Numbered from the stretch's first letter, positions 1 through 12,059 are shown. The stretch is 64,000 nucleotides of DNA from Cantharellus purpuraceus (GCA_025174535.1 JALBUN010000015.1:370501-434500); one strand, 5' to 3'. The notes: a model not told the origin generated them from the sequence alone. Numbers and translations are program-made.

Positions 1-624
1 TGGGCCCGTCACCGGAACGTCATCGATTGACGCCTCTCCGAACGCAATGTTGTCCGAGTCGTCCAACAAAGGGGTCCTGAAGTTGATAACAACGTGAGTG
101 GTGTTCTCTAGACATTGCAATGACTGTCAACATACGATGGACGAGTCATTGGGACCCCATTGAGTGCAACCTCGAAGGAAGCACTGTTATGCCCAGTTGA
201 GGGCTCTCCAAAGGCCACGCTGTCGTAGCCGCCTGGGAATGCAATCCTGAAGATGAGAATGATGTAAGTTGCATGTCCTAGACATTGCAGTGACTCATTG
301 ACATACGAAGGACCGGTTGCAGTGAAATCCTCGAGTGGATTCTCAAAGGCTACATTGTCGTAGCCATTTGAGAATGGGTCCCTGAATTTGAGATCAATGT
401 AAGTGGCGTGCTTTGGACATGACAGTGAGTTGTTGACATACAAAGGATTGGTTGTGGTGACTGGTTCAAATGCATCCTCTAAGGGTGCGTTGTTGTAACC
501 GCTCTCGAAGTTGACGCTGAAGGTGAAAACCATGTAAGTCGTATGGGGAAGACTTGATGAAGCGAGCCGAGGAAAGATGTGAATGTGCTGGCGATGAGAC
601 TCACTTGGAGGAAAAGCGGTTCAT
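1..624 (-). CDS. C2H2-like exon-repeat protein, copy A (partial, inverted)
   Basis: This is the 5' part of the same gene found at 10342-11953, lying in the opposite orientation and cut by the window edge. The ATG is at 624. Exons can be placed at 605-624, 442-516, 307-381, 136-246 and 1-76, separated by introns that begin GTGAGT or GTATGT and end TTCAG. The middle exons are 75, 75 and 111 nt and all join in the same codon phase. The protein part visible is a tandem array of short Asp/Asn/Gly/Tyr-rich units carrying YDNVAF or YDSVAF. The C2H2-like half lies outside the window. No open-frame break is visible in the part shown. The function is unknown. Confidence 0.6.
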
Positions 625-1320
625 GTCGGATGAGAAATAGAGATCTGATCAGTTGTAAGAGTAGGTTGGTGTGGGGCGGGAAGTGTTAAAGTGAGACAAG
701 GAAATGCCTGATCCTTTATGTGTTTTACCGACTGCTTAGACCACAGGCTCATATAAGCGTGCCAATGTGCGTCTAATGGAGGGTGGGGACCTCGAGGAAG
801 CCATGAATTTCCGATTTGGTCAGGACGCGAGAGACTAGTCTTGTATTATGAACTGGTGACCTGATCCTCTCCTTTGTCTGAACGGTGCTTCTTGGTCTGA
901 TATGGCTCAAACACGATTAGGGTCCTTCTGCTTTGTGAATTTGCCAAATTAGGTATATCGGGACTGGATCACATGCTGTCGAAGCGCACATATCAGAGGC
1001 TTTCCGGACAACACAGGTATCATTTCAAGTGAGTCACATTCGTCGAGTGAATTGTATCATTATCTAAGACCTGGCCCACTGCCCTGGCTTCAGCAAACCG
1101 TTTCCTCACCATAATAGCATGGTCTTTCCGTCAAAAGAAGGATATCCTCGTGCTTGGCACGGTATCAATTTCGTATTTGGCAATCTGGCACAACTGGACA
1201 GTCTAGTAGGGCGTCCCGATTGGCACTAGCGTTCCAGTCTCACGCAGTGGATGATAGGGATGCTGAGCTGAATAGGCCGAGGATTGACAGGGGAATTAGA
1301 GCCGAACAAATATAATACAC
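625..1320 (-). repeat. Upstream flank of copy A, repeated at two other loci
   Basis: Read on the minus strand, this segment matches the sequence just upstream of copies B and C (about 9640-10341 and 14670-15340), including a stretch containing TTATATGAGCC and the AAACACATAAAGGATCAGGC block. The match ends near 1320, where the other loci continue differently. It is therefore the promoter-side flank of the repeated gene. The TTATATGA element about 130 nt upstream of the ATG could be its TATA box, which is an inference. Confidence 0.6.
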
Positions 1321-1341
1321 TTAATACAACGGAACTGATAA

Positions 1342-1431
1342 TGTCTCCCACAATTGCATTTGTGTCTCCGACGATGATGTATTTGTCTCCACGCGATTGT
1401 CCTATTTGTCTCCTGTGGCTTTTTTGTCTCC
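1342..1431 (+). repeat. Array of five TGTCTCC motifs spaced about 21 bp
   Basis: TGTCTCC occurs at about 1342, 1363, 1384, 1407 and 1425, so the spacing is 21, 21, 23 and 18 bp. The intervening bases differ, which makes this a motif array rather than a simple tandem repeat. It starts about 20 bp outside the end of the inverted copy A repeat. Clustered short subterminal motifs are common near the ends of some DNA transposons, where transposase binds. That role is only a suggestion here. Confidence 0.5.
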
Positions 1432-1559
1432 TGTGGATCGTGTTTATATTGTCGAAGGAGTAGGATAGAAGTCATTGGTTTCTATACCGTTATTCAAAAT
1501 CTGTCATTATACAATTCTTTAGGTTCTATATTTAATATTATACCACATGAAACTGCCTT

Positions 1560-1671
1560 AATCCTCGTATTGCCGGATCCCTCGATGTTATGGTGACTCG
1601 CACAACAGGTACGTACATCGATCCCAAGATTCTGATACTGATCAACATCACTCCCCTTCAATACGAGGATT
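1560..1671. repeat. 13-bp perfect inverted repeat with 86-bp spacer
   Basis: AATCCTCGTATTG at 1560-1572 is the exact reverse complement of CAATACGAGGATT at 1659-1671. The short region could form a cruciform or mark the ends of a tiny non-autonomous element. No target duplication was seen outside the arms. Confidence 0.4.
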
Positions 1672-3009
1672 CCTCGATCCCGAGTTTACTCGCCAGATAC
1701 CTATGCTGTTGCACGGTCAACCCCATCGTCAGAGTATCCGCTGGGTTCTCCTTTTACGATCATTTGACGGAACAATTCCCGAGTTCGCATTCGACAGCTT
1801 TCTTTACTAGTAGCTCTGGAGGTTTCCTAGCAGTTTTGGCGTAGATCTGAACAAAGGTTTTGTGCACAGGGCCGCCACGTTGTTGGTGGGCGATTGCAAA
1901 GGGCCTGTTGGGTCACAGCGCACAGTGACTTTGATGCTTCTTAGCAGGAGGCGTGTACAGACTGTGTGACGGCCATAAGTCTTTTCTTTCTTTTCGTCCC
2001 AAGTTGGGCTTGGAGATCTAGCTCTGCGCTGGAGCTTGCAAGTTGCGTTTGTCTTGGCATCTTTTTACAATTATCTAGACAGTGAACCTGCTGCTGTGTA
2101 CAGGCACTCCCGATCGCTGCAGGTACACCTCAAGTTTCACCAAACACAAGTCTGGTCAAACACGCAGCCTCTCAATCGTACGTGTAGAGCGCATGTGACT
2201 TTGCATTTAGGTGGTGATTGCAAGCTCATCCCTCAAGGCCTCATGGCATCGGCATTGGACGCTATGAGCTGCACGCGTGGATCCATTGCTGTACATGGTC
2301 ACTCACCAAGGAGACTTGTGTGCTTGCATACAACTCGGCCAAAGTTGGTCGGGAGTCTGCATATTTCTTTTCTCATGGACACCGAGTGGCTGGAGTTGTG
2401 CCCTCGTCTTGGGCACTGGCGGCCCCTGTGTACTTGGGGTTGCGAAATACTGAGGAGTTGCTTGCTCCAACGTCTTCGGGATTCTTTCAACACGCGTACT
2501 GCAGGCAGGTATAAAGAAAGTTTCCGGAGGTTCTTTAAATGTGCCTTTGTGATTTCCAGCGCATCAGGGTAAAATCGAAAGACACACTTTGGATCATGTG
2601 TCTCGGTTGTTGTTCGTCCTTGAATCAGGGCGGCATGACTTGGCCATATATTCTGGTTGGGACGCTGCGTTGACGCAACTTCTAGGCCACGCCACACCGA
2701 ACTCTAGCATGAGATCTACACTTCATATGCGCTTAGCCCTACTTGCTGCTTCATCCGCGCAAAACTGATGAGGGAACAATTATTTTTCATAGGGGATACT
2801 TTCAAACCACCCAGAAGGCCTGCGCCGGAATTTCCTGAAAGCGTTGCAGAGTCGCAGCGATGGATTAGTAAATAAAGTACTAGCATAGACTACGAGCCTT
2901 ATTATTAGTATTTTTGTCCCCCCATCGTCATGTTTGATAAACGCCGGCTTCATCCTAAGCGCTGTTCCCAGCGTACCGTGACGTCCGCCTGCCCAGCTAC
3001 TCCCCGTGA
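1672..3009. other. Intergenic region upstream of the oxoprolinase gene
   Basis: Several overlapping open frames occur on both strands around 2036-2700, but none shows a recognisable domain, a convincing splice structure or a counterpart elsewhere in the window. I see no supported gene here. The last few hundred bases presumably hold the promoter of the gene that starts at 3010. Confidence 0.4.
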
Positions 3010-6000
3010 ATGGCCGCAAAAGTAAGAGCACACAATAGACATTGTTTGCCTTTCGCGTCTCACTCGGTTTGTGGCAGGCTGCTGGGGCTCAAGTTGAAGT
3101 ACCTGATCGGTCTATACGTATCTGTGCGGATCGAGGAGGGACATTTTGCGATGTTCATGCGTAAGCACGGCGAGCACCCTTGCGGCTGGTTTCTGTCTGT
3201 GACGGAAGTGCTGAGGCTGTTGTTGTTATGAACGTATGCTTTCAGATCGTATCCGGACCCTGAAGATCCCTCGGAGCGTAAAGAGATGGTCGTGAAACTG
3301 CGTACGTCGCATATCCAGCTACACCTATTTCACTCAAAGCTCAAAGCCCATCGCACATACAGTCTCGCAGGACCCAACAAATTATCGCGACGCACCTACA
3401 GAGGGCATCCGTCGCATTCTTGAGACAGTCACGGGTACCCCCATTCCACGCGGTGAGGTGCTCAAGACAGACAAGATCGGTTCGTGCCATGCATTTGTTA
3501 CTCCTGTCATATCTAACGACTTCATTCAACAGACTACATTCGCCTCTCCACCACTGTCGCTACGAATGCGCTCCTCGAACGCAAAGGACACAAGCACGTC
3601 CTCATCATCACAAAGGGGTTTAAAGTAATGTGGCCGTCTTTTCCTCCTTATGTACACGCTCACGCTCATCTCCAGGACCTCCTCCTCATAGGCAACCAAT
3701 CCCGTCCCCGCATCTTCGACCTCAACATCCGCCGCCCCAGCCCGCTCTACAGCACCGTCGTAGAAGTGGACGAACGCGTCACACTTGCCGGATATACCTC
3801 GGACCCGCAGGCGGCGGAGCACGCGGTCGTGTTCACAGAGGACGGGAGGGTAGCAAGGGGGTTGCGTGGCCCGGGGTGGGATGGGGTGCACGATGCAGAG
3901 GGGCCTGGGGATGTGGTGAGAGGATTGAGCGGGGAGGCTGTTAGGATCATCAAAAAGCCAGGTCAGACTCCACTATTCCAGCCCGTTGTAGCCAGCACCA
4001 TCTCACGCAACGCCCTTTGCCAGACGCAGCAACCGTGCGGCGTGACCTCGAGCGGCTTTATGCCAATGGCTACAACTCCCTCGCCATCGTCTTCGTGCAC
4101 TCGTACACGTACCCCGACCATGAACTCCTCGTCGGCCAGGTTGCGCGCGACATTGGGTTTGCGCAGGTGTCCATGTCAAGCCAGCTCCTCCCCATGATCA
4201 AGATGGTCCCGCGCGGCGTGTCCAGCACGGCGGACGCGTATCTGACGCCGATCCTGATGGACTATCTGGATGGATTTTTTAAGGGGTTCGATGAACGGCT
4301 GCGGCGGGGGTCGGGGACGGAGGCGAAGGACGCGCGGGAAGAGGGGACGCGCAGGGGCGAAGAGGGGCTGCATGATCCACGGGTGGAGTTTATGGGCTCG
4401 GACGGGGGATTGTTGGATTTGGATAATTTTTCGGGGTTGAAAAGTATATTGAGTGGGCCCGCGGGAGGCGTGGTGGGGTATGCGCTGACGAGCTGGGACG
4501 AGGAGCGGCGGCAGCCTGTGATTGGGTGCGTCGCTGCGTGTTCTTTTCGATGTTGTTGGCGTTTGTGTGAGTAATCGGGGCTGGGCAGACTGGATGTAGG
4601 CGGGACGTCCACCGATGTGTCGCGGTACGCAGGGCGGTATGAGACGGTGTACGAGACAACGACGGCGGGGATCACGATTCAGTCGCCCCAGTTGGACATT
4701 AACACGGTCGCCGCGGGCGGTGGGTCGCGTCTTTTCTGGCGCAACGGCCTTTTCCAAGCAGGCCCCGAGAGCGCGGGTGCCGAGCCTGGCCCAGCGTGTT
4801 ACCGGTTAGCCGTCCCTCCATGCTGTCTCATTCCCTTTTCTTTGTGTGCTGAACTTGGGTCTAGGAAAGGCGGTCCCCTCGCGGTAACAGACGCCAACCT
4901 CCTCCTCGGCCGTCTCATCCCGTCCTACTTTCCCAACATCTTTGGCCAGTCGGAAAAGGAGCCTTTGGACGCGGACGCGAGTCGGCGCGCGTTTGAGGGG
5001 TTGGCGGAGAAGATTAACAGTGATCCTGGTATTGCGAAGCGGATGGAGATGGATGAGATCGTGTATGGGTGGGTAGGACGTATCGATTCGCTTCAGGGGG
5101 CACGCGTTGACACGCGCTGATATTGGTGGTTTCGCGCAGTTTTATCAAAGTCGCCAACGAGACCATGTGTCGGCCCATCCGATCTTTAACAGAGTCTCGT
5201 GGGTTTGCAACAGGGAAGCACATGTACGCGCTGTGTTCTACTTCTCGCATGATGTGAACTGATACGTTCTTTTCGACTCAACGCAGTCTGGCAAGCTTTG
5301 GCGGTGCAGGCGGCCAGCACGCCTGCGAGATCGCACGCCTGCTCGGGATCAAGACCATCTTAATCCACCGACACAGCTCTATCCTATCAGCGTATGGTCT
5401 CGCATTAGCAGACAGGTGCGCGATATCATCTCGCTGCTGACACGCCGGCAACGGTCATCTCACATTCCCACACAGAGCATACGAGCTTCAAGAACCGTCC
5501 TCGACGCCTTACAACGCTTCCACGAAACCCGGCCTGATATCGCGCCTGGACGCACTCACGAAAAATGTCTTGGCTGAGCTCAAAAGGCAGGGGTTCAAGG
5601 ACGCGCGCGTGCGTGCAGAGCGCATGCTGAATATGCGATTTGAGGGCACGGATACGGCGCTCATGGTGTTGTGTGAAGGAAATGAAGTTGGGAGCGAAGA
5701 TTTCGAGACGGCGTTTAAAAGGGAGTATAAGAAGGAATTTGGGTTTTTATTGGAATCGAAGATTGTTGTAGACGATATCAAGGTATGGGGACGGTATTGT
5801 GTTCGTGACTTAGGTTGTGCTCACTCACTCATGAATTTCAGGTCCGTGGTATCGGCAAGACATTCGACACCCTGGGACCCTCGGTATTCAGTGAACTTGC
5901 TTCGCTCTCACCTGCTCCCCGACCAGCGTCAAGTACCAAAATTGACTCACGACACAGCGTGTACTTTGAGCACATTGGACGCGTAGACGACACGCCTGTG

Positions 6001-6159
6001 TATCTGCTTGAGAAACTTGACCTGGGAGATAAAGTAGAGGGACCGGCGATGATTGTAGATGGGACGCAGACGATTGTCGTCGTCCCCGGTACAGAAGCTA
6101 TCGCGTTGAGTCGACATTTAGTGATTAACGTTGATACGGGGGAGGATAGCTTGCGGTAG
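3010..6159 (+). CDS. 5-oxoprolinase, HyuA (hydantoinase A) half only
   Basis: Thirteen exons can be joined in frame: 3010-3021, 3078-3160, 3246-3301, 3363-3479, 3533-3624, 3676-3961, 4024-4525, 4589-4804, 4865-5068, 5140-5223, 5287-5415, 5476-5782 and 5842-6159. They encode 801 residues. The product resembles the ATP-dependent enzyme that opens 5-oxoproline to glutamate in the gamma-glutamyl cycle. Visible signatures are the N-terminal nucleotide-binding motif [10 protein letters not shown] (about residues 21-30), [22 protein letters not shown], a second phosphate-binding motif [10 protein letters not shown] (about 384-393) and FGGAGGQHA (about 553-561). Fungal 5-oxoprolinases are usually about 1,250-1,350 residues, with HyuA and HyuB fused. 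This frame stops shortly after [16 protein letters not shown], near the usual HyuA-HyuB boundary, and I find no HyuB sequence in the next several hundred bases. It may be a HyuA-only protein or a truncated gene. Confidence 0.88.
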
Positions 6160-8800
6160 TGAATATGGGCTGGACCAGCGTAGGGTGGGTGATTCAAGGC
6201 GCACGGTACGCGGAGGGTAGATGGGAATGCATGCAGAGTTTTTTGTCATGTTTGGTATTCCTCCCTCTCTTCCTGCCGCAATGTACAATATCTACACGTG
6301 GTCTATGGATCCTCGTATCCCTGCACTGGTCTACGCGGGCGATTGGGTACTGTCAAAAGCATGATGGTCAATCTCGCGTTTCAAAGCAGGCAGCTAGGGA
6401 CAGAGAAGAGGGAGCACCGCAGTGCGTTACGCCTCGTCCAACGAAAATACTGGCTTGATGGGAAATGCGATACGAGTGACTGGTGTGAACGCACCTGGAT
6501 AGCTGGTGGGCACCCTCTCGGCTGGCTTCCATCCCATCCTCGTACGAATGGGCGGGACGACAACGAGCACCACGGGTCCGATGCCTCCCATGACGAGCGA
6601 GAAAAAGATGACGGGTTTTTCGTGTGCGAAATGGCGCTGCAGACGGAGTGAAAAAAGGAATGTATAGATGAGTACTAGTTGCTTACCAGGGATCTGAAGC
6701 CATTCCGCCAGGGTGCGAAGACAGATCCTAGTATGGCCGACATTTCAGTGTCGTGCAACGAGAGGGAAGCTTAGTGACGTGACATGTCACAGTCAATTGA
6801 CGACGACAACCTTCCATAACCACTTTGAAACCCGGCCAACCCTATTACACTGTCAAGACTGTTGTCAGAACAGCGATGTAAGGAGATGGAGCGGCAAGTG
6901 AGATAGAGAATGGAGGATAAAGAAGGATGGGTGAGACAAGAGAGTAGAGAATAAGGAAGGGTAGATGAGACGAGACTGAATATAAGGAGAGTACTTCTGC
7001 AGGTATCAACGACGAACCATCCAAGTCTTCTAAAGTCACTTTGACTGACAAAGATTACGCACCTCGTCGCATCCGGTACCCACAGGCTGACACCGGATGA
7101 AAAGGCTGGCTCCCTGTCATCAATTGTGTGACGTTTTCGTAAGACGGCCACTCTTGTGAAGTTAGGCTGCAGTAACGGTCGCCCTACAGCACTCCATCAA
7201 ATTCTCTATCTGGTCTCTGTCTGAGCTTCAGACTTTGGGACTTCTCTTTCATAATCTCTCATATCTTCCGTTGCTCATACATGTCTTATGGCTTGCTTGT
7301 ACCCTTCTCCTTCCTCTTCCTTAGTAGGCACATTTGCTGGCGCCATAGCTTTGAGGGAGACGCACAAAAGTCTGAAGCTTAGAAAAAGGTCAGATAGAGA
7401 ATCTGATGGAGTGACTTGCATTGGCCACCAAGATTTTCACTCTTGACGCTGTTTCTGGCTGTCAGCAGCTCCCCCGGTTCAGTGAGTCGCTTTGACACCT
7501 CAAAGAACAGGAATCTTGCCATACTCAATCTTTAGCCATATAAGAGAAGTTGAACACTGCATTCGAGTGCAACAACTCTGGCACTTCCCATTCCTCACTG
7601 TCGCATTGTCACGGGATGAGGCGATGCCACGTCTGAAGCACGAGATTGGGGTCTCTGCAGCAGTGGCAAAGCAGCATTCACATGATATTCGTTTTCTTCT
7701 ACATTGAGCCGTTCCCGTTGTCTCTCACATGACTACCTCCTGTGTCATCTCCATTGACCTTGCCAGCCATCATACAATACGAATAGGATATTCTTTTCCA
7801 AAAGCGGTCTACCTTTGGGTGAGTATGCAAAATGCAGTCAGTCTCTGTTTCGAATGCGGAAATGTTCGCAGGAATCGAGGTAATACAGTTCAGCATGTAA
7901 AACACGAGCCCATCCCTTGATGAACTTTTACGACGTCAAAGCGGGACGAAAAGGGCTTCCCGCTGATGGAGTGGCGTTTAGGAATGTCATGAGCAGCATG
8001 CGGCACACGCAATCAAAGAGAAGAATGGCACAGAAGAACACCGCCGTAGGCGAGAAGCTGATGATGGCGTCAAACGCGTTCCAGTGCTAGGACTAGTCAC
8101 GAGCAGAAACAATATATGCATTGTCCACTGTAAAAATTTAAATCGCAGAGACAAGAGGGAAGAGGGAAACGTACACACGGTCTTAAGGATTGCGCTGTTG
8201 TCACGTCTTCAATTTGGGGGGGTCACTGGTATCAGCAACATGCTCCTCTGGTGGAAAAGTCTCGAGGAGCCCTGCTTTGTATTCAGAATCGACTACTCGC
8301 GGGGGGCCGTTATTAATAAAGACTTGAGGGGCGCTCTTGAGCATATTCCCGAACGAGTAAAGCCTCTGGCTTCTAGTGACATGGTGAAGGCTGTAATAAG
8401 ATTGCAACTCATGGAACCAAACATCAGAATCTGTTGAAGTGACCAAACGATTGACCAGCCAGAGCATGAAGAGAACAACTGGTCGATTAGTTGCTTAAGT
8501 GGCGCCTCCCCCTAATTGAAGAGATTAAACACTTGCATGGCAGTGCGTTCCTCACATTTTCTCCAATGGGACAAGATAATTTATGGTAAGTATAGAACAT
8601 AAACTCATAGCAAATATTGACATTGCATGTGGTCATAAAATGTTTGATGAGCAGCCCCACCGCTTTGAGGAAAGTAGATGTCCAGGCTGTCCCAGGTGGG
8701 CGACCCAGGTCCCAGTGGACAATGAGATGTGGACACATCAGAGAGGGACAGAACGTGTCAACGTGAGAGCCTTGATCTGGAAAAGCACAAGGATCTTGGA
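6160..8800. other. Gene-poor region with possible decayed coding remnants
   Basis: No complete gene is supported. On the minus strand between about 8740 and 8200, and again near 8100-7990, open stretches of protein-like composition appear (for example one containing VHWDLGRPPGTAW). They are interrupted by stops and frame changes, and I could not assign a family. The region lies between the oxoprolinase-like gene and the start of the duplicated block at about 8.8 kb. Confidence 0.3.
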
Positions 8801-10341
8801 ATTAGATCTACATACCACTTGGAGAAGACCATACTCGCTTACTTAGTACTTCCGCCAGCAGCCCGGAGTTCTCGCATTGTCAGGGGGAATTATTCAGGGG
8901 TGCTGAACAAAACAATGTCAGTGGCTCACATCAGATAGTTCTCAATTCGTTGTCATTAGAGGTGTCAATTGTCAGATTTACTGTGCTCCGCACTGCAAGG
9001 TGTGGCCACTGGCATTGAATACAGGGTGATTAGGTATCTGTAACAGGGAACAACTCGTGGCAACCAAACCCATAGGCTCATGGTACAAGAAAATTCCCGG
9101 ACATTGCCAATAAGTGCTGAGTCAACATCCCCCCATATCGGAACAGGTGAGGCTATGTTCCCAAGTTAGCCAGCTACAACTCCAGAGAACAATGTAAGAA
9201 AGCCTGAAGCACCTTAATCATAATATCCCTGATAGGCAAAGGGTGTCAACTAGGCTTTTCGATATGATGGGTACTAGAGAGTGTATGGATAGACAGCGAA
9301 AGTAATGGTGAAAATTGATTGCTCACATAGCAGCATGTCGTGAGCTTTGTCGGCCTTGTGACCTACAAACGGAATTCAAAAGTCACTCCTGTATAGAAAT
9401 GCACGCCTGGGTTGTCAGAACCAACGGTAGCGAATACATATTTCCCTTATGTAATCAGGGATGAACGCTTGTTGCCACAGTAGATCTCTAGACTGAATAT
9501 TACCAAACTAGGGCTCTTAGCTACACGTAAAGAGCTTAACATCTAAGTCGATCTGATGTGATAGATAGACACATTCCACGTTTTGAACGTGTGGATGAAC
9601 GACTCGAAGCCTTCCTCAAATATACGGCAAAACCCTTAAGGTGGTTGAATTAAGTGTACTATATTTGTTCAACTTTAATTCCCCTGTCAATCCTCAGCCT
9701 ATTCAGCTCAGCATCCCTATCATCCACTGGAACGCTAGTGCCAATCGGGACGGCCTACTAGACTGTCCAGTGGTGCCAGATTGCCAAATACGAAATTGAT
9801 ACCGTGCCAAGCACGTGTATAACCTTCTTTTGACGGAAAGACCATGCCATTATGGTGAGGGAACGGTCTGCTGTGAAACCAGGGCACTGAACCAAGTCTT
9901 AGATAATGATACAATTCACTCGACGAATGTGACCCACTTGAAATGATACCTGTGTTGTCCGGAAAGCCTCTGATATGTGCGCTTCGACAGCATGTGATCC
10001 AGCCCCGATATACCTAATTTGGCAAATTCACAAAGCAGAAGGACCCTAATCGTGTTTGAGCCATATCAAATCAAGAAGCACCGTTCAGACAAAGGAGAGG
10101 ATCAGGTCACCAGTTCATAATACAAGACTAGTCTCTCGCGTCCTGACCAAATCGGAACCTCATGGCTTCCTCGAGGTCCCCACCCTCCATTAGACGCACA
10201 TTGGCACGCTTATATGAGCCTGTGGTCTAAGCAGTCGGTAAAACACATAAAGGATCAGGCATTTCCTTGTCTCACTTTAACACTTCCCGCCCCACACCAA
10301 CCTACTCTTACAACTGATCAGATCTCTATTTCTCATCCGAC
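8800..10341 (+). repeat. Upstream arm of duplication unit 1
   Basis: This segment aligns by eye with about 13590-15340: both begin near TTACTTAGTACT, share ATTCAGGGGTGCTGAA, GTGGCTCACATCA and TCTCAATTCGTTGT, and run up to the ATG of the repeated gene. Similarity is patchy in the first 800 bases, with small insertions and deletions, and near-perfect from about 9880 (14880). The last 700 bases also occur inverted at 625-1320. No open reading frame of note lies inside, so it is best read as promoter and flank of the repeated gene. Confidence 0.65.
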
Positions 10342-11953
10342 ATGAACCGCTTTTCCTCCAAGTGAGTCTCATCGCCAGCACATTCACATATTCCTCGGCT
10401 CGCTTCATCAAGTCTTCCCCATACGACTTACATGGTTTTCACCTTCAGCGTCAACTTCGAGAGCGGTTACAACAACGCACCCTTAGAGGATGCATTTGAA
10501 CCACTCACCACAACCAATCCTTTGTATGTCAACAACTCACTGTCATGTTCAAAGCACGCCACTTACATTGATCTCAAATTCAGGGACCCATTCTCAAATG
10601 GCTACGACAATGTAGCCTTTGAGAATCCACTCGAGGATTTCACTGCAACCGGTCCTTCGTATGTCAACGAGTCACTGCAATGTCTAGGACATGCAACTTA
10701 CATCATACTCATCTTCAGGGTTGCATTCCCAGGCGGCTACGACAGCGTGGCCTTCGGAGAGCCCTCAACTGGGCATAACAGTGCTTCCTTCGAGGTTGCA
10801 CTCAATGGGGTCCCAATGACTCGTCCATCGTATGTTGACAGTCATTGCAATGTTTAGAGAACACTACTCACGTTGTTATCATCTTCAGGACCCCTTCGTT
10901 GGACGACCCGGACAACATTGCGTTTGGAGAGGCGTCAATCGACGACGTTCCGGTGACAGGCCCATCGCATGTTGATGAGTAAGCCTATCTTCGCTGCTAC
11001 ATGATACGGCGGGACTGACCAGATGACTTTCAGTGAGATGCTGAGGGGGCTCTTTGAAGCCTGGGTAGGGCCTGAACTCATCAATGCATTGCTTGGGACT
11101 ACATCTCAAGCAGAGGATGGGTCAGTTTCTGCTGAGGGCATGGGTCCCTCCATGTCCCAAGTGCAGGTGCCAGGTGCACCCCAACCTCCGGTGTATCCCT
11201 GGGATCTGCAAAGGCTGGACTACAATCCAGCTACAGATTGGCTGGGTATCAACCCAAACAATAGGTGATTGGCATCCTGATTATCATGATAATCTCTAAT
11301 GGCAACTGAACAGTTCGGTTGGGTCACAACCCAACCATTCAAACAACACAAATCAATATGGGCACGCCGCGTGGAATGCCACAGCGGTGCAGCCCACCCT
11401 GACAGTTGCCCAGATGCTGGGTGAAGCGACAACAAGCGTCCTTCCAGAGCCAGTCATGCAACCAGGGGAAAACAACACTGCATACCGTCCCTATGGCCCT
11501 GGTTGTGATGTGCTCAGTCTCTCTACTGTCATAGGGTATGAGAGATACTGTGTGCTGCGCAAAAGGGACGGTAGAGATTGCAGGTACAGGGGCCCAAGCA
11601 GAAACCATGCTGCATTTGCTATGCACATTCTGGATCAACATATTGGAATGGAGCGGAGATTAATCGAATATGGGGAGCTGAGCAGAACAGACGCACAATT
11701 GCTGTTCACAAATGCAAGAGTCCAGCGCGCGGAAGAATATGCCTGGCGGTGCCCAGAGGCAGGATGCTTCGTCCGAATGCGGCATGATACTGTGCGCAGG
11801 CACTCAAAGAACAAGCATCCTCATGATCCCGTACGTGCCTTCAGATGTGGGGGGGAGTCAACCAACAGCACCATGTATATTGTCCAGGATATCCTTGATG
11901 CTGAAGTGGAACATGAATCCACTTGGGAATATCGCTGGGCGATTTACAGCTGA
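10342..11953 (+). CDS. C2H2-like exon-repeat protein, copy B (apparently intact)
   Basis: Seven exons join in one frame: 10342-10361, 10449-10523, 10584-10658, 10719-10829, 10889-10978, 11034-11264 and 11314-11953. They give 413 residues. The N-terminal third is built of repeated units, each an exon carrying a variant of Gly-Tyr-(Asp/Asn)-(Asn/Ser)-x-Ala-(Phe) plus an intron starting GTATGT and ending TTCAG. All internal junctions fall after the second codon base, so units can be gained or lost without changing frame. A proline-rich linker follows. The C-terminal half has two C2H2-like clusters: C280-x9-C290-x14-H305-x4-H310 and C347-x4-C352-x11-H364-x4-H369. Spacing is not the classical zinc-finger spacing, so metal binding is inferred. 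No signal peptide is seen. I do not recognise the family. It could be a DNA-binding protein or the product of an unrecognised mobile element. Confidence 0.65.
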
Positions 11954-12059
11954 TCAGATGGATTGCGATGAGTTAATCGCATCCTCCCCCACTGGGACGC
12001 AACTATCGCTCCTCATCGCCGATATGGATTCCAGAATGTGGATAAAGAAGACAGAAACA

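Noticed and set aside
108..533. A continuous 141-codon gene (also at 10432-10857 and, as 153 codons, at 15428-15889)
   Set aside because: The frame runs through sequences with intron-like ends (GTATGT...TTCAG) that recur between repeated exons, and it stops inside the third intron. The spliced model continues to the C2H2-like half, so the continuous frame is treated as intron read-through.
1342..1431. CRISPR-like array
   Set aside because: The repeats are only 7 bp long, imperfectly spaced and in fungal DNA; there are no cas genes and no spacer-like units.
4176..4757. Long minus-strand open frame of 193 codons
   Set aside because: It lies antisense to the well supported oxoprolinase exons in GC-rich sequence. 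Its Pro/Arg-rich translation is typical of a shadow frame.
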